This document shows, in pieces, positions 60,803 through 64,000 of a stretch of 64,000 bases of DNA (position 1 is the first letter of the stretch; each line of letters begins with the position of its first letter). The DNA is from an uncultured Saprospiraceae bacterium. Its GTDB lineage: Bacteria; Bacteroidota; Bacteroidia; Chitinophagales; Saprospiraceae. The notes under the pieces were generated by a model. The model did not search any database and was not told where the DNA came from. It saw only the letters and a program-made list of their open reading frames with translations. The DNA is taken from contig CALGLU010000018.1 in the NCBI GenBank assembly GCA_937959275.1, forward strand, positions 62,001-126,000, given 5' to 3'. The translations under genes and the position numbers were made by a program.

Positions 60803-61060
60803 ATGGGTAAAAATACATCAATTGCACTTGGAGAACACTTTGAAGAGTTTGTCAAATTTAGAATTGATGAAGGCAGATATAAAAACGCAAGTGAAGTTAT
60901 CCGTGCAGGACTCAGGTTACTAGAGGAAGAAGAACAAAAATTTTATGCATTGCGTAAAGCAATTCAAGAGGGTGTAAATAGCGGCATAGCAGTAAATTTT
61001 GATCCAGATGAACATCTAACGCAATTAAAAAAAGCTAAAAAGAAAAGTGCCAAAGTTTAA
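60803..61060 (+). CDS. parD: ParD-family type II antitoxin
   Basis: 85 residues from the ATG at 60803 (MGKNTSIALGEHFEEFVKF); 15 upstream codons in frame are not family-like. Ribbon-helix-helix DNA-binding N-terminus, then GRYKNASEVIRAGLRLLEEE and a C-terminal toxin-binding tail with DPDEHLTQLKK. It would repress its own operon and neutralise ParE. The ParE gene that overlaps its end is broken. Confidence 0.88.
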   Translation: MGKNTSIALGEHFEEFVKFRIDEGRYKNASEVIRAGLRLLEEEEQKFYALRKAIQEGVNSGIAVNFDPDEHLTQLKKAKKKSAKV

Positions 61061-61211
61061 GCTAACCAAAAAAGCAGTCAGTGACCTTTCTGATATTTGG
61101 AATTTCACTTATGAAAACTGGTACGAGAAGCAAGCCGATACATACTACAAAACGATGTTACGTGAATTTAAGCCAATTGCCGTACACATTGCCAGAGTCA
61201 ACCAAGTTTGA
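61047..61211 (+). pseudogene. parE: Truncated parE toxin gene
   Basis: A GTG start overlaps the parD stop by 14 bp. The first ~41 codons are ParE-like (PKFKLTKKAVSDLSDIWNFT, then QADTYYKTMLREF). After that the similarity ends, and the frame reads KPIAVHIARVNQV and stops, so more than half of the ~95-residue toxin is missing. The sequence after the break belongs to an unrelated VCBS-type gene in another frame. Confidence 0.8.
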
Positions 61212-61881
61212 AATCGTTGATATGGATGGTGACGATAAAAAAGATATCGTGACCTTGTTTGGCCAAGGTAACGAAGGCATCTTTATTTTATATCAAAAAG
61301 AGAACCTCGATTTCGCTGTTGAACAAGTGATACAATTAAGTCCTGAATTCGGTTCAAGCTGGTTCGAATTACTTGACTATGAGAACGATGGGGATCTTGA
61401 TATTGTACTTACCAACGGTGATAATGCAGACTATTCCATTTTTCTAAAGCCCTATCATGGTATACGGCTATATGTAAATGATGGTACGAATACCTTTAAC
61501 GAAACATGGTTTTACCCGCTCTACGGAGCTTCGCGCGTACTAGCTGAAGATTTCGATTTAGACGGCGATATTGATTTTGCAGTGACCGCACTTTTTAATG
61601 ACTCTCAAAACGCTCCTGAAGAAGGTTTCATTTATCTTGAGAATTTGAATTCAATGCAATTCGAATTTCAAGCCTATACATTAAAAGGAGATTTCACCAA
61701 TGGTTGGCTTACCATGGAAAAAGGAGATTATGATGCTGATGGAGATCAAGATATTATGCTAGGTACTTTTAAGGTTCAAGGTGTACGAAAGAAAAGTTCA
61801 TATTTCGGAGCGGCTAAAATAGACCCAACGAAACTTTTATTTTTGGAGAATAAAAGTAACCAAGGGAAGCGAGTAGAATAG
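61081..61881 (+). pseudogene. 3' fragment of an FG-GAP/VCBS repeat protein fused onto parE remnant
   Basis: The frame opens inside parE (about 25 meaningless codons). From about 61165 it is a genuine VCBS-type sequence: LSQLPYTLPES, then DMDGDDKKDIVTLFGQGNEG, DYENDGDLDIVLTNGDNADY, EDFDLDGDIDFAVTA and DYDADGDQDIMLG, each a calcium-binding FG-GAP-like loop. It ends FLENKSNQGKRVE-stop at 61881. The 5' part of the gene, with any signal peptide, is absent, so it is probably not exported or functional. Confidence 0.75.
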
Positions 61882-62085
61882 TTAAAAGCCCATCGTACCA
61901 CAAGGATCCCTGCCTGAGGGAAAGACACCCCCATATTTAAATGATAATTATTGTCATGTAAAAATGTCTTATGGAAGAAGGCTTGAAGTGCCCTGTATTT
62001 CTTTGGGGTTACTCAGACAGGGTTGGGGTTTACTCAGACAGGGCAAACAGGCTTGGTTTTTTCTCAGACAGGAATGTCTGAGGAA

Positions 62086-62127
62086 CGAAAAAAACCTGAC
62101 TGGACTTTAGGACCAATCAGGTTTTTT
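62086..62127 (-). terminator. Terminator of the right-edge gene, possibly bidirectional
   Basis: CCTGACTGG (62095-62103) pairs with CCAATCAGG (62113-62121) with wobble, with A/T tracts on both sides: seven T on the minus strand, six T on the plus strand. Confidence 0.85.
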
Positions 62128-62156
62128 GTGTTTTTAAGATTCTTTGTGGAGAACCA

Positions 62157-64000
62157 TTAATCCATCACCATCATCTGCTTTGTTTCAGTAAAGGCTTCCG
62201 TCTTGATCATGTAGTGATAAATGCCAGATCCACCGATTGTATTCGCATTAATTTCAATTTGATGAGTACCGATCCCATATGACTGACTCTTCTGTATCCA
62301 GACTAACTGTCCTGCAGCATTATATATACTCAATGTCAGATTGTCCGTTGATTCTGGTAAATAAAATTCTATCACAGTTGATTTGCTAAATGGATTTGGC
62401 CTGTTTTGAGATAAGCTTGGAACTACTACCTCTACAGCTGATTCAACATTCAAAGCGATATCCCAAATATCAAATGTAGAATGCACATAAGCCTCAGCCT
62501 TAGTCACAGCTGACACAATAGACAATTGATTCAAATGAGATTGAGTAAGTGCATCAGCAAATTCAATCTGAAACTCTAATTGATCGCTCATTGCCTGACC
62601 ATCATCTACATGCCAGCTCAAGCTCGTCGCACCATTGATATAATAATTCTCTTCATCTATGCTCATCGTGCCTGATTGGATACTGACAACTTCATTATCA
62701 CTTTCTGAAAGAGTGAATTGCAAACCATAAATATCAACTGCGTTTTGAGTTCTGATTTCTAATACCTTAGGATTTGTCAAACTAATATTCGCATCCAATT
62801 GAAGGGTGGACATATATCTGGTCTCGACTAACATCGCTTCACTCGGCGCTGCATTATCATTGACGTCTCCTACTTTCAAACCAATGAAATTCTCCGTGAG
62901 TAAATCATCTTCGATACTTCTTGGATCTCGTACTTCTCTAAACGGCCATGGATTATCTGTAGAAATAAAGTCTTGCTCAGCATCTACAAATCTCCAACTT
63001 TGATTATTACTGAATCGTTCGGTTATACCCAATACCAATCGTCTTGCTTCAACAATATCCAGAGATGAAATCGACTTATCGTTCGTAATATCAGCTGCAA
63101 TAATCTTATAAGGTGAGCCTAAATCACGCAGTCCAAGGATATGTCTTTGTATCAATAAAAGATCTAATGTTGACACCCCATTAGCGTGATTCATATCTTT
63201 TTCTGGAGATATCACAAAGTTATATCCCGATGGATTATTGTCAAATGAATATTCTCCTCGATTCGTGACATCTTGGAATTTCGGATATTCTGGAATAGCT
63301 GAATTCAAACTCACTCTTGCGTCTGCAATCACCATGCCTAGCTCCGTTTGTAATCTTCCTGCAATTGTATAGGACGAACTTCCTTGTTCTTCAGTACAGC
63401 CACCATTTATTAATATGGAGGATCTACAAAAATCACTATTACCATTTTCATCCCATATCCATAACCTAACAAACACAGATGTCGCTTCATCCTGACAGGC
63501 AATACTATAGCCAAATTGATCATCAAATCCAGCTGTACCAGGTTCTAGCGGAAATTGTCCATCTGGTACAATTGCCCATTGTAAATCGCTATGGTCTGTA
63601 CAATTATCATAACTACCAAAATCAATATCTGATGCCCATACTGTTACGCTGTCTTGACCAACTGGAAAACTTGTTGACACAGCGGCAATACAAAAAGGTG
63701 TTGGATTGATATCGTCGCCAAACGTAACTTCTGTAGTTGCTACTGTTTCATTCCCACATCCATCTGTTGCAGTCCAAGTAATGATATGTTTATCTCCTGG
63801 ACTTCCTGTACCAGAATTAATTGTCATACTAGCTCCCACTCCATTTTGTATATCTATAACAAACTCACCTCTTTGCACTGTTACATACCATCTCACTAAT
63901 TCTGCTGGGGATTCTACTCCATTGCAAAAATCTGATACTGTGGCTATCAATAGTTCATCTCCTCTACAGGATGTCGCATCATCTTTGGATATAGCACCTC
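62157..64000 (-). CDS. Giant secreted T9SS cargo protein, partial at N-terminus
   Basis: The frame stays open to the right edge (614 codons visible), so the start lies outside the window; a TTG at 63950 is not the real start. HYR-like repeats at the N-terminal end of the visible part (WTATDGCGNETV), then a carboxypeptidase regulatory-like domain (AGRLQTELGMVIADARVSLN), a dockerin-like pair (NGVSTLDLLLIQRHILGLRD and SSLDIVEARRLVLG), a cohesin-like segment (about 380-510), and a T9SS type A tail (RPNPFSKSTVIEFYLPES to KQMMVMD). Same order as the giant protein at 53882-58024; the two are paralogues. Confidence 0.87.
   Translation of the reverse strand, partial: GAISKDDATSCRGDELLIATVSDFCNGVESPAELVRWYVTVQRGEFVIDIQNGVGASMTINSGTGSPGDKHIITWTATDGCGNETVATTEVTFGDDINPTPFCIAAVSTSFPVGQDSVTVWASDIDFGSYDNCTDHSDLQWAIVPDGQFPLEPGTAGFDDQFGYSIACQDEATSVFVRLWIWDENGNSDFCRSSILINGGCTEEQGSSSYTIAGRLQTELGMVIADARVSLNSAIPEYPKFQDVTNRGEYSFDNNPSGYNFVISPEKDMNHANGVSTLDLLLIQRHILGLRDLGSPYKIIAADITNDKSISSLDIVEARRLVLGITERFSNNQSWRFVDAEQDFISTDNPWPFREVRDPRSIEDDLLTENFIGLKVGDVNDNAAPSEAMLVETRYMSTLQLDANISLTNPKVLEIRTQNAVDIYGLQFTLSESDNEVVSIQSGTMSIDEENYYINGATSLSWHVDDGQAMSDQLEFQIEFADALTQSHLNQLSIVSAVTKAEAYVHSTFDIWDIALNVESAVEVVVPSLSQNRPNPFSKSTVIEFYLPESTDNLTLSIYNAAGQLVWIQKSQSYGIGTHQIEINANTIGGSGIYHYMIKTEAFTETKQMMVMD

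Larger units (their letters stand above)
60604..62087. repeat. Inverted palindromic repeats bounding the parDE/VCBS island
   Basis: A ~26-bp element (60604-60630; core CTCAGACATTCCTGTCTGAG) recurs inverted at 62061-62087 with one mismatch in the outer bases. Each copy is itself a hairpin (CTCAGACA/TGTCTGAG). Two half copies (CTCAGACAGGG) lie at about 62011 and 62033. The right copy lies against the terminator of the right-edge gene. Confidence 0.8.

Noticed and set aside
60604-62087. Complete insertion sequence
   Set aside because: Inverted ends exist, but there is no transposase, and I see no target-site duplication; the ends are self-palindromes found also as half copies.
63948-63950. TTG as start of the right-edge gene
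   Set aside because: The frame continues with sensible sequence (GAISKDDATSCRGDELL) to the window edge, so the gene is truncated by the window.

Overview
The window looks like a Bacteroidota chromosome, most likely from the Saprospiria (inference). Supporting signs are TANNTTTG-type -7 promoter boxes, the lack of clear Shine-Dalgarno sequences before genes, type IX secretion (T9SS) C-terminal sorting domains, families typical of the phylum (DUF5686, DUF2911, 3-coathanger stack, CotH with lamin-tail domains), zinc-free forms of L36 and S14, and AT-rich DNA.

Layout. (1) 1-8.0 kb, minus strand: two adjacent, paralogous giant secreted CotH/lamin-tail proteins; the first runs off the left edge. 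(2) 8.07-11.7 kb, minus: a probable carA-eno-divIC/ftsB-sucD operon. (3) 11.8-26.8 kb, minus: a complete S10-spc-alpha ribosomal cluster, rpsJ to rplQ, including secY, map, infA, rpmJ and rpoA. It has a promoter before rpsJ, a probable internal promoter before rplP and a terminator after rplQ. (4) 27.2-30.3 kb, minus: the str operon rpsL-rpsG-fusA with its own promoter and terminator. (5) 30.6-46.1 kb: an accessory/metabolic mix: S74 endosialidase-chaperone protein, GNAT acetyltransferase, DUF2911 protein, two amidohydrolases, a membrane sulfatase-like enzyme, a polyprenyl synthase, a membrane protein plus MBL hydrolase pair, a beta-helix protein and an ABC-F ATPase. A candidate free-standing small RNA lies on the minus strand at 40.46-40.59 kb. 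(6) 46.1-53.9 kb: an ECF sigma factor with a membrane/beta-barrel partner, a GC-rich TIM-barrel protein and a DUF5686 protein. The gaps are filled by several unrelated families of 7-bp tandem repeats and a larger compound satellite. (7) 53.9-64 kb: two giant T9SS cargo proteins with dockerin-like segments, the second open at the right edge. Between them are a Pif1-type helicase and a 1.5-kb scar of parD, truncated parE and a VCBS-protein fragment, bounded by inverted palindromic repeats.

How it fits together. The centre is housekeeping translation machinery with conserved gene order. The flanks hold secreted, repeat-rich surface proteins probably exported by T9SS. The most unusual material is non-coding: the candidate sRNA, the heptamer repeats, a palindrome just after several TAYCTTTGC promoters, and the rearranged parDE island. 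In the ABC-F protein one of the two composite ATP sites has decayed in both halves. All calls come from reading the sequence; no database search was made.
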